Assembly (NCBI GenBank): GCA_034687125.1
Contig: JAQGBZ010000164.1
Span: 62,001-126,000, forward strand
Direction of reading: 5' to 3'
DNA from: Neelides folsomi
Lineage: Eukaryota; Arthropoda; Collembola; Neelipleona; Neelidae
Length of the DNA stretch: 64,000 nucleotides
In this document: piece after piece, positions 23,271-36,046 of the stretch
How positions within the stretch are numbered: the stretch's first letter is position 1
How the letters are laid out: each line of letters opens with the position of its first letter
The notes under the pieces: generated by a model
Database searches by the model: none
The model's input: only the letters and a program-made list of their open reading frames with translations
What the model was told of the DNA's origin: nothing
Translations under genes and position numbers: made by a program

Positions 23271-25747
23271 TATAATTTTAGTTCAGTGTATGTATCTTAC
23301 AAATTTACACTAACAACTCGGTAATATCATGTTAGCATTTGGTCTTGCGAATCTTAAGGATTGTCACAAGCAAATATTTATTTTAATATTTATCTTACTT
23401 AATTAATAATATTTACCTAACTACTTTTCCATTATTGCTTTAAGATTAACTATTAATTCCTATTATTTATGTGTAGAAGATTTACATATGCCTACTCTAC
23501 ATAGAACATTAAACAAATCAGAAAATATTTACCCAATAAGATCTTTTTCATTTTTTCTTAAATAATATATTGTATATACTATAGTATATGTACATACTTA
23601 GGTAGTCTAGTCTTATGCACTTACATAACTTTAGCTAATAATTAAAACTTAATTGCAATAGCAAACAAAGACAGGAAGTTTTCAAACTTCCACATGCAAT
23701 TGAAAGTTCATATCACTTATTTACAATTTCTTAAACTTCTCTTCTTTAATATTTATTTTGACTGGACTTTACTATCTAGAAAAACGTCACAAAGCTCCAT
23801 AGAGCCCCTATCCTCACAATACAAAACCTAACCTAACCTAAATAAAGCGAACAATGTATTAACATGGAGCAGCATGGAGTTATTCCGGCAAGTAAAGTCT
23901 GGCCCTTATTTTGGTTCATTTAATGTTCATAAATAACTCATCTTAATGAACTAATTAAATTCATACATTCAATATATTTTAATATGAAGATTAAAATTTA
24001 GATTTTTACATGGTTTAGATCATTTCAGATACGAAGAATTAACATATGTATCTTAAGTAATGAAATTAAACGTTTTCTGTTGTTTGTTTAATATTGAGGG
24101 TTAAATAAGGGTTGAGTTTATTAACTGAAGCATATGGATGAGGCCCCCCACCTCATCGGTCGGTGTTCCAGGTATTAAGTATGGGAATACATTTACATTT
24201 ACCCAAAATACATGCAAATACATACAAATAACCCCTTTTGATGAATCGCACTCCTTTTTGTATGAAGGGCCAAATGGGAAAGGGTTGAGTCCCTTCCACG
24301 CGCTGCATTCTGACAAAAATCCCAATTGCTCCTTCTCTTCGTTCCCACACGCGAGGGAAAGGAGGAGGAAAAACGCGAAGAGATTCTTCTTCATTTTCAC
24401 ACCACTTTTCCGCCTACACGCCTTTTGCTAACCCCACGCCCGAGTTAATGTTTAAACCTATACTTAAACAATATATTTAGACAAAATAATTACAAACTTA
24501 AAGTTAATTAAACATTAATTTTAATTTATTAAGGATTGTTTTATTTTTACCGACTATTTTTATTTCCGACTTTCTCATTGAATTCCAAGTTGAGATTGAA
24601 AAAATGAAAAATTACATTTGGTCAGGTTCTTATACAAAATGCTCAATTAAGCATCTACATTTTAATAAAAATTATATTTTTATCAAGATTTTAATTTTAA
24701 AGTGACTTTAATGATTAGAACGATGATTAAATTGAAGAGAATGTTATAAATGCTTTAATGTTTAATGTATTATTAGATAGAATAATTAAAAGGTTCATTC
24801 ACCTTTAATTAGGTTTATATTAGATATTAATTATAATTTATATTAATAATTCATCTTACTTAATATGAAAGTTGATGATTTATTGATTGAAGGAAATGCA
24901 TTATTAATATATTTACTGTAATAGATCTTGTGTATTAATTATGGTAATTTAGACAGAAGCTTCTTCATAACTAATGATCCTTTTCATTCAGGTTAAATGA
25001 AGTGAGCGGCGGAAGAAGAAAAAAACTAAGTTTTCTTGGAACTTTATAAAGGCAGAGTTGGACGCGGCCCAAAAGCAGTTTCTTATTTCATTTCTCAGAA
25101 TATGTTGCATTTATATGGTCCAAATTATATTTTCTCATTCTCAAATTCCACGTAAAGGAAGCTTAGGGCGAGAGTCGCAAGTGTCCAAGTGTTACACTAA
25201 ATTATATACTTTGTAATAAACTACACCAAATTAAAAATTTCATATATGAAATAATATACATTAAAAGAGATATGTTCCAGCATAACTATTATCAAAACAC
25301 CGGTTTTAATATTCCTCATAGTCTACTTTTTGTAAAGCTTAAAATGACTGTGGGCTTACTTTCGTAGGTGAAATCAAAGGTCATTTTTTGCTCAATGTAC
25401 ATTTTTTAATGTTGGAATTTATGAGCGAAATAAAATAAGCAAAAGAGAATTAAATATTTTACAAAAATGTTTATTCTAAAACTCCTTTTATTATTTACTG
25501 TTTATTTGTCATTTTGTTATAATACTATATATGTACTTAAATGGTGTTATAAAATATTTTCAAATATTGAGTCTTATTTAAATTCGATAATCAGTTATAA
25601 AATAAATGTAATATAATTTAAGAATACTACATAGTCTGTATTATCAATGAATCAATTATTATAAATTGCATTGCATAAATTCTAAAATCACATATAATTT
25701 AATACTGTATGTTATAAATAGGGGGAAATTGTTGAGTATGGCAATGA
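23271..25747. other. Intergenic, no gene seen
   Basis: No supported exon. Overlapping open frames at 24101-24431 lie in a GC-richer block and have no family resemblance. Three consecutive CCTAA units occur near 23826-23841, too few to mean a telomeric repeat. This is the 3' side of the mpaB-like gene. Confidence 0.5.
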
Positions 25748-27759
25748 CTAAAAGAATCCTTTTTCGACCACTTCCCTTGGATCACTTCCATCAATATTAA
25801 AATATTTGATTCCTGCTACTCGAATCCACATATTCATATAATAGTTCATACTATTTTGGAAGCCATCATAATGCGAAAATGGACGAAGAAAAAATTTCTC
25901 TAATTTCCTAAGTCCAATCCCTGCCCAACCGATTGTCTTCCTCAGGTGCGTTGTGGGAATTCCGAGAGTGTCTTCCACCATGGCAAGGAAAAAACCTTCT
26001 TTGGTGCTCAAGTAAGGAACAATCCCCATGTTGCCCTAAAACAATAAATTCATATTAAATTATACTTATACACGTAGCTTAAAGACAATATTTACAAATT
26101 CAGAAAATGAATGCACCTAACTAAAATACAATAAGTTATTGATTTAATATTAATAAACGTAATTAATTTAAGCAACTTAAATATAATATGTTATCTTAAT
26201 TTAGATATTTAAAAATTGTTTACTAAAATTAATTTAAAAATTAATAAAATATGTTAACAAGGTTTTTACTTCAATGAATTTTTCCGTCGCAAATTTTCCT
26301 TCATCATCGATATTGTCCAAACAAGGTAATATATCTGCGTCAAAGACCTTTTTGCACATTTGTTGAACTGATTTTAAATCTGGCTGGAGAGCAATGTTGA
26401 ACTGATCCTCAATTCCTAGCAAATATCCAATAAGGGCCCAAAAGTGGGCAAAAGCATATAAATCTTCCTCACTCGCCCTTTTGATGTTCATCCTCTCTGG
26501 GATGGTCACAGGAAGACAAAAATAAGTCCAAAGTCCGCCTAACATGTCATATTGGCTGAACTTCACTCGTCCCTCCAATTTCTCATCCCGCTTTTTCAAT
26601 TTCTCTCCCAAGTGACTCAAACGGAGATCCGCCTTGAAACCATCCCACATTGGGGAAATGATTGATGTTTGTGACTTTGGCAAATAATTCCCAATCACAG
26701 GTTTGTCCAAATCAATCTTTTTCTTTTTGATGTTGTGTGCAATTGTTGAGTGGATGCTTCGTGTGGTTGAGACGCTGTCGTGGAAGGGAGACGAAGGATC
26801 GGTCAAATCTTCCTCGTACCACACTTTGATTTGAAGGACGTTGGCAGTGAACCTTTTGGTTGAATTGTAGGCAGTGAGAGTTTTCCCAGCAGAGATGATA
26901 ACCCGCCGAGCATTCACGTGACACATCCCCATGAGGATGTAAGCGTGGAATATGGAATTGATGATTTGGAAAAAGTGGCGGCGGCCGAAGGATTGACCGC
27001 GAACTGCTAATTCTTTGTTGTACCATGCTGGGAAGATTGAGTCTTCATCTCCGGATTCCCCAGAATCACCAGGACGAAACCAACCTTCTTTTAAATATTC
27101 AAACGGCGCACAAAAACGACCTTGAATAAATAAAGTTATTTTTTAAATTAATAATACATTTGTAATAATTTAATCTTTTTCAAAATCTTTATTAAAAATC
27201 TTTAATGGTGAATTTTTAAAAAAATTTAATTTGATCAAAAAAATTTTAGCGAAAATATTATTAATGAAATTTATAATTTATTTATTTATTTGATATATTA
27301 ATTTTACTCATAATTTAAATAAAATGGATAAAGAAATAAATTAAATACGCTTAAATAATTCCTTTGTCAAAGGATTTTATTTTTTTAAATATTAAATTTA
27401 ATTAAATAATAATTCTATTAAATTATGAAATATTTAATATTAATTCTAAATTGAGATTGAAATTGAAATGATAATAAAGATGGTTTTTGAACATTAAATT
27501 GTAGAATAAATTATTTAGTTTTAGTATATAAGTAACTTAATATTTGTTATTTAGATGAATCCATCTAATGCTCTAACTTACCAATCAAACTTAAAAATTT
27601 GAGATCTTGAGAAAATTGTGAAGTAATTGAATTAGAATACAAAATCCTGTTTCTAGATTCATATAACGACACAGCTTCTGAACTTGAAAACATCATGTAC
27701 AAATAAAAGGAACTTATAGAAAATATTGTACTAAATTCACTAAACTTTAAATAAACCAT
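25748..27759 (-). CDS. ER-bound oxygenase mpaB / rubber-oxygenase-like protein (DUF2236 family)
   Basis: Three exons join in frame: 27582-27759, 26270-27120 and 25748-26035, for 438 residues ending at TAG 25748. Exon 1 (ATG 27759) is assigned from its GTAAGT donor and matching phase. Exon 2 contains the conserved core: GRRHFFQIINSIFHAY, a long helix region, STTRSIHS (Arg180, His183) and ERMNIKRASEEDLYAFAHFW followed by IGYLLGIEDQFNI. Exon 3 has GIVPYLSTKEGFFLAM. These match the catalytic domain shared by fungal mpaB, the latex-clearing (rubber oxygenase) proteins and many arthropod homologues, which are haem-dependent oxygenases. The substrate in animals is not known. The family call is strong; the exact start is less certain. 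Confidence 0.88.
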
Positions 27760-30085
27760 TTTGTTATGTTACTAGTATAGAACAATAAAAATATCAATTA
27801 ATAAACTAATTCATTAACACATTTGTTCCTCTCACTGATTCTGATTGTATTAAATGTTTAAATGATTGAATTATAAGCATATTACGAATTTAAAGTGACG
27901 TTTGTTCGAATGTCTAAGGTTGAGATTTCCCCTTGAACTGCGTTGAGGATTAAACTACGGCGAGTCTTTTAAGTCTTTTATGTTGAGGAAGTTTGGAGAT
28001 TGGGGCTCTTTGCATTTCTCGCAAAGATCTTATGTAAGTTTCCTAATTTCGTTTAATTTTTTATTTTACATGGACAGATAACAAAGTATTCCTTGTATGT
28101 GTTTTCTTCAGTGTCCTTAGAATGGACAATGGAGCAATGATACGTAAAAAGAATACATATAGTTTAAATGATGCCCAATAGAAAAGTGTTGAATGGAAAA
28201 GGAGAAAAGAGCAACTTTATGGAAAACCGGTTATGAGTGTAGAGGCACGAGAGTGCTTTGAATATTACAACATAAGTTCATTAAATAACTCTTCATCTGG
28301 CAATCCCCAAGTCAAGGAAAAAACCGTCATTTTCATAAGCAACCATTAAATGGAATTGAGGAAGGTTCAGACCATATGTATATTAACAACTTATTAAAAT
28401 TTTTTCCTCCCCATAATACATAATAAGTACACAATTTTGTTCATCATATTCAATTGAAAAAATTAAATCGAACACGCATTCCGGGTAAAGTATGCATAAA
28501 GTCCAATGGCCCCTCCTTAATAATCTAAGGAATTGTTCAATTTAATTTTCCGATTTATGAGTTGATGCTTTAATTAGAAAACAAATTGGGGATCGTTGTG
28601 CTAAAATGGGGAATAATGTTATATTATTATTAAACTTACGCATTCATAAATTTAAACCACATAGTGCATAAATGGCACTGGTATAGCATACGCATAACAT
28701 TGTAAAGGGCGTTGTTCAAATATGCAAATACCTAGACTCTATTAGATACAAGAAGAGTGAATCAAATATAAAGATATGAATTAAGTCTGCTAATTTGTAG
28801 ATGTGTCTATCAACCTGTTCATCATATCATTTCATATCCATTTATTGTAATATGTGGATGTAATTCAAACTTGATTAGCGAGCAGAGAACATGAAAAGGC
28901 AATAAAATGATTCTTGTGTATTAACTCATGAAAAAAATGATGATCGATGAATTGAATTGCGTAGAATGGGAAAAAATAATAAATGATTAAATACCTACCA
29001 GTTCTGATATATTACATATTACACTAGTTAAGTAAATAAATATTTGAAATATCGACATTATCGACGCACTTGAGGGATGTTAACGCATAACCTTGCTCTA
29101 TCAATTTCCTCTCAAGATCTTGTTTATTCACATTGTTGAATAGTCCAAGAGTGATGACATTCAAAAAGATGTTTCAATTGGCCTTTATTGGTTTTCCCAT
29201 TCTTCAATTTCTTCTTATTTTCATAACATCAGCAACTTTAGTGGTTTTACGTTGTTTCCTGTCTCGCGTAAAATCCCCATTTTTGTAAGTATTTCGTATT
29301 TCCAATAACAAATTCCAAATTTCTTAATGGCTTTGTTTTTACAGAACAAACTTCTATTCTTCTTTCTTTAACTTAAATTGCGAGTTAAAGGAATTTAAAG
29401 GTTAGCTAAAATGAGGAATTGTATAACTTTGTATAACTAAAAGGTCAAATAAAAACAGGTGAAATTCAATGCTGATTTTTTAAAAATTAGGCTTAATTAA
29501 TATTTTTAATCAAAGGCGACTTCTAAGAAGGAGGATAATAAAATGAAACGTGTTTGCCTTTAGCTAGACTTCAATTGTATCTAAAATACACTTAAAATGG
29601 TAAATCCTTAAGAAGTTGCATAATAGCATCTACATAATATGTATTTGAAGGGGGCGGTGAGAAATGATGGGTATAGAAGCATAGATATGAGAGGTTTATT
29701 TTAATACTTGGTGGAGCTCTCTTGTAGGAAATGAAAGACCGAGTCATCCGCACCCGGGAGAAAAATCAATACAACCAAATCCCTCCCAAACACACACGGC
29801 CTCACCCTAAACTCACACACAATCACACAAGAAGGAATTCACATTCACACACATATGATCCAATTACATTAACACTTTGATTCTTAAAGCAAATATTAAT
29901 TCTCAATGATGAATCCTTCATTGAGACCACAAATAATGGATTTAAAAACTTGAGCACTTCTTCTACACACAATTGGTAATTAAAGGTAAATATTTTATCT
30001 AAATCTTACTGCTTGATAATTTTCATAAATTCCGCCGTCCACTTTATTTGTATTTAAAAACTTATTTGAAAGGTTTGGCTTTGAC
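27760..30085. other. Intergenic, only a weak small-gene candidate
   Basis: Between the divergently placed mpaB-like gene and the Ly6-type gene I see nothing coding except the two-exon small candidate at 29154-29405. Elsewhere it is AT-rich, with a CA/AC-rich stretch near 29750-29860. Confidence 0.45.
29154..29405 (+). CDS. Candidate small membrane protein, 63 residues (weak)
   Basis: ATG 29154 opens a frame rich in hydrophobic residues (LAFIGFPILQFLLIFITSATLVVL) up to a consensus donor GTAAGT at 29285. A consensus acceptor (TTTTTACAG) at 29344 leads to exon 2, 29345-29405, in matching phase and ending at TAG. The product would be a single-pass membrane or signal-anchored peptide. No family is recognised. 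Good splice sites and phase agreement support it, but a 63-residue frame in AT-rich DNA may arise by chance. Confidence 0.25.
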
Positions 30086-31095
30086 ATGGAATTGATCTCG
30101 TACGTCGTTTCAACGCTTCTTCTCCTTCTTTATTTCACTTCTTATAATGGTGAGTTTGAATTAAACTTGAATTCATTAAATGTTTTGAAATCTATATACA
30201 AGGAGAGTTAAAATATGCCAATTATCTGAATAGAGTCGGAAGCGAACATCAGTTGCTTTGTTTGCGCTTCAAGAAACAATAGTGATCCTCATTGTGACGA
30301 CCCGTACAGCCCTGATCCTGGTGACTATCATGAACGGTGCAAAATACCAAAGCGGTTTAATCCAAATATTCAAATATTTTGCTTGTTGAATGAATTAAGA
30401 ATAATGATTTACAATAATTTTAAACAAATAGATTATTAAGGTTTACAATTATTATAATTTGTTAATGGGATATTGTTTTGTTTAAATTGTAATTTCAGGA
30501 ATAGACAAGGAGAATTCCCAGCTCATTTTTGCATCAAAGCAAAAGGAGTTTCAAGTATGAAACAAATAATTTTATTATTTAACTAACAACAAATAAATAT
30601 CATATATCTACTCTAAGAGTAAAAATTTCATATAAAATTTCATAATATGAAATGATATTACAATACAATATACATATTATATGGATAACCTAACCTAAAG
30701 CGAGACACAGGTTTTTATGGCATTGCACAAAAAACATAATAATATATTCTATTTTTAATTTATATGATATAATTAACATTAAATCTATTTTTTAAATATT
30801 ACCTATTATATAGTATTTATGTATATAAAAAGTAGTAGGTATGCAGTTGTGAATAAATAGAAAGTTTCTTTAATTTGCAGCCATAACAGGTGAAAAGATC
30901 ATGATACGGCGTTGCGTGTCGGCCAACATGGACTCTCAATATGGCCACTTCAAAATCGAGCAAGAAGTTTTCAAAGGATGGTTTCTCACATGTGACCTCG
31001 ACGGCTGCAACTCAGCTCCGAAGAGCAATTACAATTTTCAATTCATCATTTATGCGATCATTGGGCAAATCCCTCTACAAATAAATGCCTTATAA
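30086..31095 (+). CDS. Ly6/uPAR-type GPI-anchored protein
   Basis: Four exons keep frame: 30086-30149, 30234-30354, 30499-30554 and 30881-31095, giving 151 residues. Exon 1 is a signal peptide (ELISYVVSTLLLLLYFTSY). Exon 2 has ISCFVCASRNNSDPHCDDPY and ends near HERCKIPK. Exon 3 supplies PAHFCIKAKG. Exon 4 has IRRCVSANMD, then TCDLDGCNSA and a hydrophobic C-terminus (FQFIIYAIIGQIPLQI). Eight cysteines ending in CN, with a signal peptide at one end and a GPI-type tail at the other, are typical of the three-finger Ly6 superfamily of insects (quiver/crooked/boudin-like proteins), which act at the cell surface in septate-junction formation or ion-channel modulation. The specific role is unknown. 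Confidence 0.88.
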
Positions 31096-31222
31096 ACTTG
31101 TTAACCATTAAACCCACTTTATCTCATTTTCATATTAAAAGCAAATATTTATTTGAATTTTTCACAACATAGGAGTTTAAAATCAGCATTAAAAGAACCA
31201 TAAGTTAATTTGAAAGTGTTGA

Positions 31223-33422
31223 TCAATTGTTGAAAATTCCTCTTTCTTTGTCCTTCGCTTTTTGCCTATTGGATTTGATAAATATTTTGTGGCCTTCACA
31301 GTCTAAATTCTCACCGAAACATTTTGTACGACAGCATTTCTTACATTGGTTATAACAGCATTTTAAACCCTACAACAAAAGACAAAGGTAACGTTATCAA
31401 ATAAGATTTGAATTTCATTAATTTCTTTAAATAAATAATTTAAAAAAATTACGGTAGGATTTGCGCAGTTTGAACAGAGTGGAATTTGAACCCTTGGATT
31501 TCCCCATTTCTTATGAGGATTTCTTGACATTTTCTTCATTTGCTTCTTGGAAACCCCTATTTTCGCTGCTTCAATTTCAATTTCTATTCTGCTTTGTAAC
31601 GGTGGTTTAACGATGGGCTCAGCATCGACCGCTGGTCTTTCATAAGGTTGGCAAATGTAAGGCGGAAAAGGAAGTTTTTCCAGTTCCTCGCTCGTTGGAA
31701 CCCATTGAACATCACCACTTGAATATTTTTCATATCTTTCTTTAATTTTGAGAGTGACCAATTGGAAAGAGTCAAGAGTTCCTCCTTTGGCTAATTCTCG
31801 TCGCAAATCGTCATTTTCTGGCATCATTAACCTAATCAAAATTGAAAAGTAAAATTGGTTTTGAAAATTTTTATTTAATTTTCTTATTAGAATATTATAA
31901 TTTAATTCAAAATGGATCCTTACAAGTGATGATAAAGTTTAAAAAGATGGCCTCTTGAATAAGATAAAGGGCATGGGTATTGTTTAGCAAGTTCAATGTA
32001 TTCAAGACCTAAATCCCAACAAGGAGGAGAAAGGCCGGAAAATAAGCTCGGGTTGTGAAGATTTCCTTCGGCGCTCATCACGCCATTAACTCCTGTTTCT
32101 TTGATACACCTCTGGTAATTTTACATTAAAGTTTAAAATTAGAATTATTTTTAATGTTTATTAAAATAAGTTAATTAAAATTATTTGAAAATCAAACCTC
32201 CACATCCATAAGATACTGAATATTTCCATTTGCAACAAGTGGGATTTTTACAACTTCCCTAAAACAAAACGATAAAAATATTAAAATCGACAATTGAAAA
32301 AAAGTATTATAAGTAATATCTAACAATATAAATTAATAGTTTCAATCCAAGTTATTAGTTATTTACCTAACAGCTTTAATATGAGCCCAACTTGCTAGAC
32401 CTGTCAAAGGACCCTTTTGCTCTTTGGTTCTTCCATGAACAGTTAACATATAACATCCGGCGCTTTCAAGCATTTTCGCATATCTCACAGTTTTATCAAC
32501 ATCAGTGAAAACACGAATTTTGCAACTAACCGGAACTTGAACTTCTTCAATAATCTTTTTAACTAAAATGTCAAAATAATATAAAACTTTAAATAAAATA
32601 TCTCAAAAATATTTCGATGGTTAAGTTGTGAAAAAATGAGCTGAGAATAAGTTTTACCAATATCGTGGATCAAATTCCATTCGTCTTCTAGAAATGCACC
32701 ATAATGTCCTCGCTTGGCAATTGATTGAGGACACCCGAGGTTAATGTCAATTCCATCACAATATGCTTTCGCTAAAAGAGAGGCCTTCACAAAGATATCA
32801 GGATCATTCCCGCAAAACTATAAAATTGAAATAAAATTATACGAAATAAATATTTTTATATAAATGAACAAAAATTTATATCAATGTCACATTTTAATAT
32901 TCTGTACTGATATAATAAAATCAATTAAAATTAAGTTTATATGATCACTTGAACAATTAAAGGTCGATCTTCGGAACAAACAGACGTGTAGAGATTCTCT
33001 GTTCGGTATCTTGAGTCTTCTACGAAAATTCGACTATGAAACATTGGGGTGAAACATAATTGTGCATTATATCTAAATTTATTAAAAGACAATTAATGAC
33101 AAAATTAAAATGATTTATAAAAATATTAAATTTTAAAAAAGTGATTGCCTTCTTGAGAGGAGTCGCCAGGGAAGTTCTAAAAAATAATACGTAATACAAA
33201 AAACATCAAATTAAATTATAGATTAAATTTTAATTATTATATTAAATAAATTTAATCTAGGTTAATTAACTCACCAGAAGCGTCGACCATAGGAGCAACA
33301 ATGAATTTGGGAGACCTTAAAACATTTTTCCACCATCCTTTAATAACTTCTGGACAATCTTTTAAAGTTTCTTCTGCTTCTTCTTCTCTAAAACTCTCAC
33401 AATCTTCTCCCTCGTTCATCAT
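31223..33422 (-). CDS. DUS1L: tRNA-dihydrouridine(16/17) synthase, DUS1-like
   Basis: Nine exons: 33275-33422, 33149-33176, 32949-33072, 32658-32817, 32367-32562, 32198-32258, 31924-32111, 31453-31831 and 31223-31369; 476 residues, close to human DUS1L (about 473). The start is the tandem ATG at 33422. Motifs in order: [20 protein letters not shown] (FMN site), [29 protein letters not shown] with catalytic Cys129, [28 protein letters not shown] and [13 protein letters not shown]. The C-terminus carries a cysteine cluster ([25 protein letters not shown]). The enzyme reduces uridines in the tRNA D-loop with FMN and NAD(P)H. Exon 2 is only 28 nt, and the intron after it appears to begin GC (33148-33147). 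There is about 130 bp to the convergent Ly6 gene stop. Confidence 0.95.
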
Positions 33423-33940
33423 TATATTTATAAAATATTTTATCCTAATATTCAGTATCAAAAATTCGGAAAGTTTAAAAAAAGTTTTTTTCCAATTTGA
33501 CCTCTGTTGGTTCGGTCCTATATCTTCGCTAAATACCACAATTCAATTCCTGTTTCTCATTTCTACTTTACTTATATTATTGCATGCGCTTCTGATTCTA
33601 AATTCTATATATCTGCTACATACGAACATACGAATCGTGAGTTTCGTGAGCGATTAATGCAATTCCCACGAGATCATACAAATGAGCTCGTGCTTTAGTC
33701 AACTGCCAACTTATGAGTAAAAATAAAAATAAATAACGTTTTTGAACAAAGACAATATAAATATTTAAATAAATATGATAAATGTGAAATAAACTAAAAA
33801 TTAAATAAATTAACTTAAAAATTATTTTTTAAATAATTATCAATATCAATGCAAATTGATAAATGAATGAAAATAATAAATAAAATAATATTTTGATTAA
33901 AAAACACGTTTTATTAAAAAAAACTCTATATTTACAATTT

Positions 33941-34676
33941 TCAATCAAGAGTAAATATCCGTAAAATAAATCCAATAATTCCCGTGAGGGCTATTTTGGA
34001 TATTGTGGAAGCTGTGCATTTCGCATCATCCGAAATTATGCCAATACAAATACCCATTTCACATCTAAGACCTGGGGAACATTTAACAACATGCTGTTTT
34101 CCATTATTGATCACCACATTGAAATCACACGGGGACCCGATCTTTGACCGACATTTGTCATCTTTTTTACAATAATTCATAAAGAGATTGTCAATATTTT
34201 TAATAGGGAAATCATTTGCACATCCGCACTTCACTCCCGAAGAATCCCCGACCACAAATCCATCTTTGTCAAGGCAAAAGAGTCCTTTACCTTCATAATC
34301 GCAGTCATCGAATTGTGAACATTTTTTTCCTTTTCCAGCCCCCACACTAAATCTTGACGTAATGTCTTCAGCTTTTTTGGAATGTGTTAATTTCGATTTG
34401 GTTTCAGCGTGCAATTTCACTCCTTCACTCATTGCAAAAAATACAACCAGTAACAAATAGAAACTAAAAGAATATCCCATTGTGCTAAAAGGCCAAAAGA
34501 AATTATATTATTTGCCATTTTATGTATTTTTAAATTAATAATATAGGTATTTATAATATTAAGTAGCAAGTTATTAAGATTTTAGATTTTAAGATTTATA
34601 TATCTACCTTGAATATTTATAAAAGTTATTTCGAATCAAAAGTTTATCTAATAGAGATTTTGTAAATTCTGGTACT
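33941..34676 (-). CDS. Cysteine-rich secreted, probably GPI-anchored protein, copy A
   Basis: The coding region is one exon, 33941-34480, 179 residues. It starts with a signal peptide (SFSFYLLLVVFFAMSEG). Twelve cysteines follow in blocks: GKKCSQFDDCDYEGKGLFC, SGVKCGCANDF, NYCKKDDKCRSKIGSPC, VVKCSPGLRCEMGICIG and DDAKC. The C-terminus is hydrophobic (ISKIALTGIIGFILRIFTL) with small residues before it, fitting a GPI signal. A non-coding first exon (34608-34676) and a 123-bp 5' UTR intron are inferred from the acceptor TTTTAG just before CACAATG and from similarity to copy B. AATAAA lies at 33910-33915. The family is not recognised; an EB-module or colipase-like cysteine fold is only a guess. 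Confidence 0.82.
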
Positions 34677-34701
34677 CAACTTATTCAATGGCAATCTTAT
34701 A
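34670..34701 (-). promoter_or_regulatory. Core promoter of cysteine-rich copy A (TATA plus initiator)
   Basis: On the minus strand TATAAGA (34701-34695) lies about 25 bases before GTTGAGTACCAG, whose GAGT (A at 34676) resembles the arthropod initiator. The stretch GAATAARTTSAGTACCAG and its spacing from the TATA-like box recur at copy B, which supports it. Confidence 0.55.
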
Positions 34702-35336
34702 TTGGAAAACTTATCTTTATGTGTCACCTAAAATATTAAACTTGACTCTCGAAAGGATGTAACACTCACTCATTACCTCGCATGAATATCATGAATTCGT
34801 GATTTAACAATATTTAAATGACGATGTGCAATATAGGTGTAGAGTGTAGACACGTTAAAGAGTATATGTTGACTTAACCTTATCAGAGATTTAAATCAGT
34901 AGTTTTGTAACAATACAAAGAATTTTAGTTAATTATTTTTTTGCGTTGATTTTTCAATATTATTTTCTGTTTATTTATGATTTAATGATTTATGATGAAA
35001 CAGGATGCCTTGATCTATTGTATAATAAATTAAGACAAGAACTATAATATACTCTACTCACATTCAGTATAATATGTATGTATACTTTGTATTGTGCATA
35101 TTAGTAAAGGAAGTTTCCTCTCCTCTTATTGTTAGTTATGATATTTCACAAACTCACACTCATTGTCAATTGTCAGTACTGGTTCTTAATTCTTAATTAT
35201 ACATTTACATCCATTTATATTTTATTTACATGCAACTTGAATCACAATGTGAATGAAAACTAATGAACCAATTTGAATTTCGATTAAAAATATTTTTATT
35301 TACAAAAAGTTGTCCAATATATATTTTATGTTTTGA

Positions 35337-36021
35337 TTAACAAAATCGTAAAATAACCGCAAGGAATAATCCCGAAAAAGTTATTTGGGAAAAGGTTGAT
35401 GCTGAGCATTTGGCATCATCAGAAATTGTGCCAGTGCAAACATACCCAACACATTTAAGACCTGGCGAACATCTGATGAAATGCATTCCATCTTTGTATC
35501 CAATAAGATAATTACAAGGTGACCCGACCTTTGCTCGACATTTCTCTTCTTTTTTACAATAATGCATCTTTACATTTTGCATGATATCAGTAACTTTGAA
35601 GTCCTCTCCACATCCACATTTCTCTCCAGAAGTGTCAGCATAAGCATCTCCATCTTTCACGCAAAAAAGTCCTTTACCGTCAAAATCACAATCTGCAAAT
35701 TTCTTGCATTTTTTTCCAACTCCTGCTGTGGATCTGGCCATGAAATCTTCAGCTTGGTTGTATGGTGTTGATAATGGAATTGACACAACTTGATCATGGT
35801 TGGTCTTCTCTTGGGCATTGGCAAATGAAAATAATAACACAATCAAACTCAAAGTAATGCCAAGCTCCATTGTGCTAAAAATTAATTACGATTAATAAAA
35901 ATTGATTTTAATTTGTTTAGTTTTTTAACTTTTAAAAGATCTTTAAAGAAGTTAAAATTACCCGTTTATGATACTTTGTGTTTGAAGTTTATTTAATGAA
36001 AGCCTGTCAAGTACTGGTACT
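35337..36021 (-). CDS. Cysteine-rich secreted, probably GPI-anchored protein, copy B
   Basis: The coding region is one exon, 35337-35870, 177 residues, a clear tandem paralogue of copy A. Signal peptide: LGITLSLIVLLFSFANAQ. Shared blocks are GKKCKKFADCDFDGKGLFC, SGEKCGCGEDF, HYCKKEEKCRAKVGSPC, CSPGLKC and ISDDAKCSAST, then a hydrophobic tail (FSGLFLAVILRF). The cysteine spacing is the same. A non-coding exon (35962-36021) and an 87-bp UTR intron are inferred; the acceptor context TTTTAGCACAATG is identical to copy A. AATAAA lies at 35295-35300. The conserved SDDAKC(T/S)AST before the tail may be the GPI attachment region. Function unknown. Confidence 0.82.
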
Positions 36022-36046
36022 GAATTTATTCGACGATAACTTTTAT
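36015..36046 (-). promoter_or_regulatory. Core promoter of cysteine-rich copy B (TATA-like plus initiator)
   Basis: ATAAAAG (36046-36040) is followed after about 25 bases by ATTCAGTACCAG, with TCAGT (A at 36021) matching the arthropod initiator. Arrangement and flanking sequence agree with copy A. Confidence 0.6.

Noticed and set aside
23826-23841. Three CCTAA units (arthropod telomere-like)
   Set aside because: Too short to be an interstitial telomeric array; similar pairs occur elsewhere by chance (about 30687).
24101-24431. Overlapping 97-99 codon frames
   Set aside because: Opposite-strand shadows in a GC-richer block without motifs.
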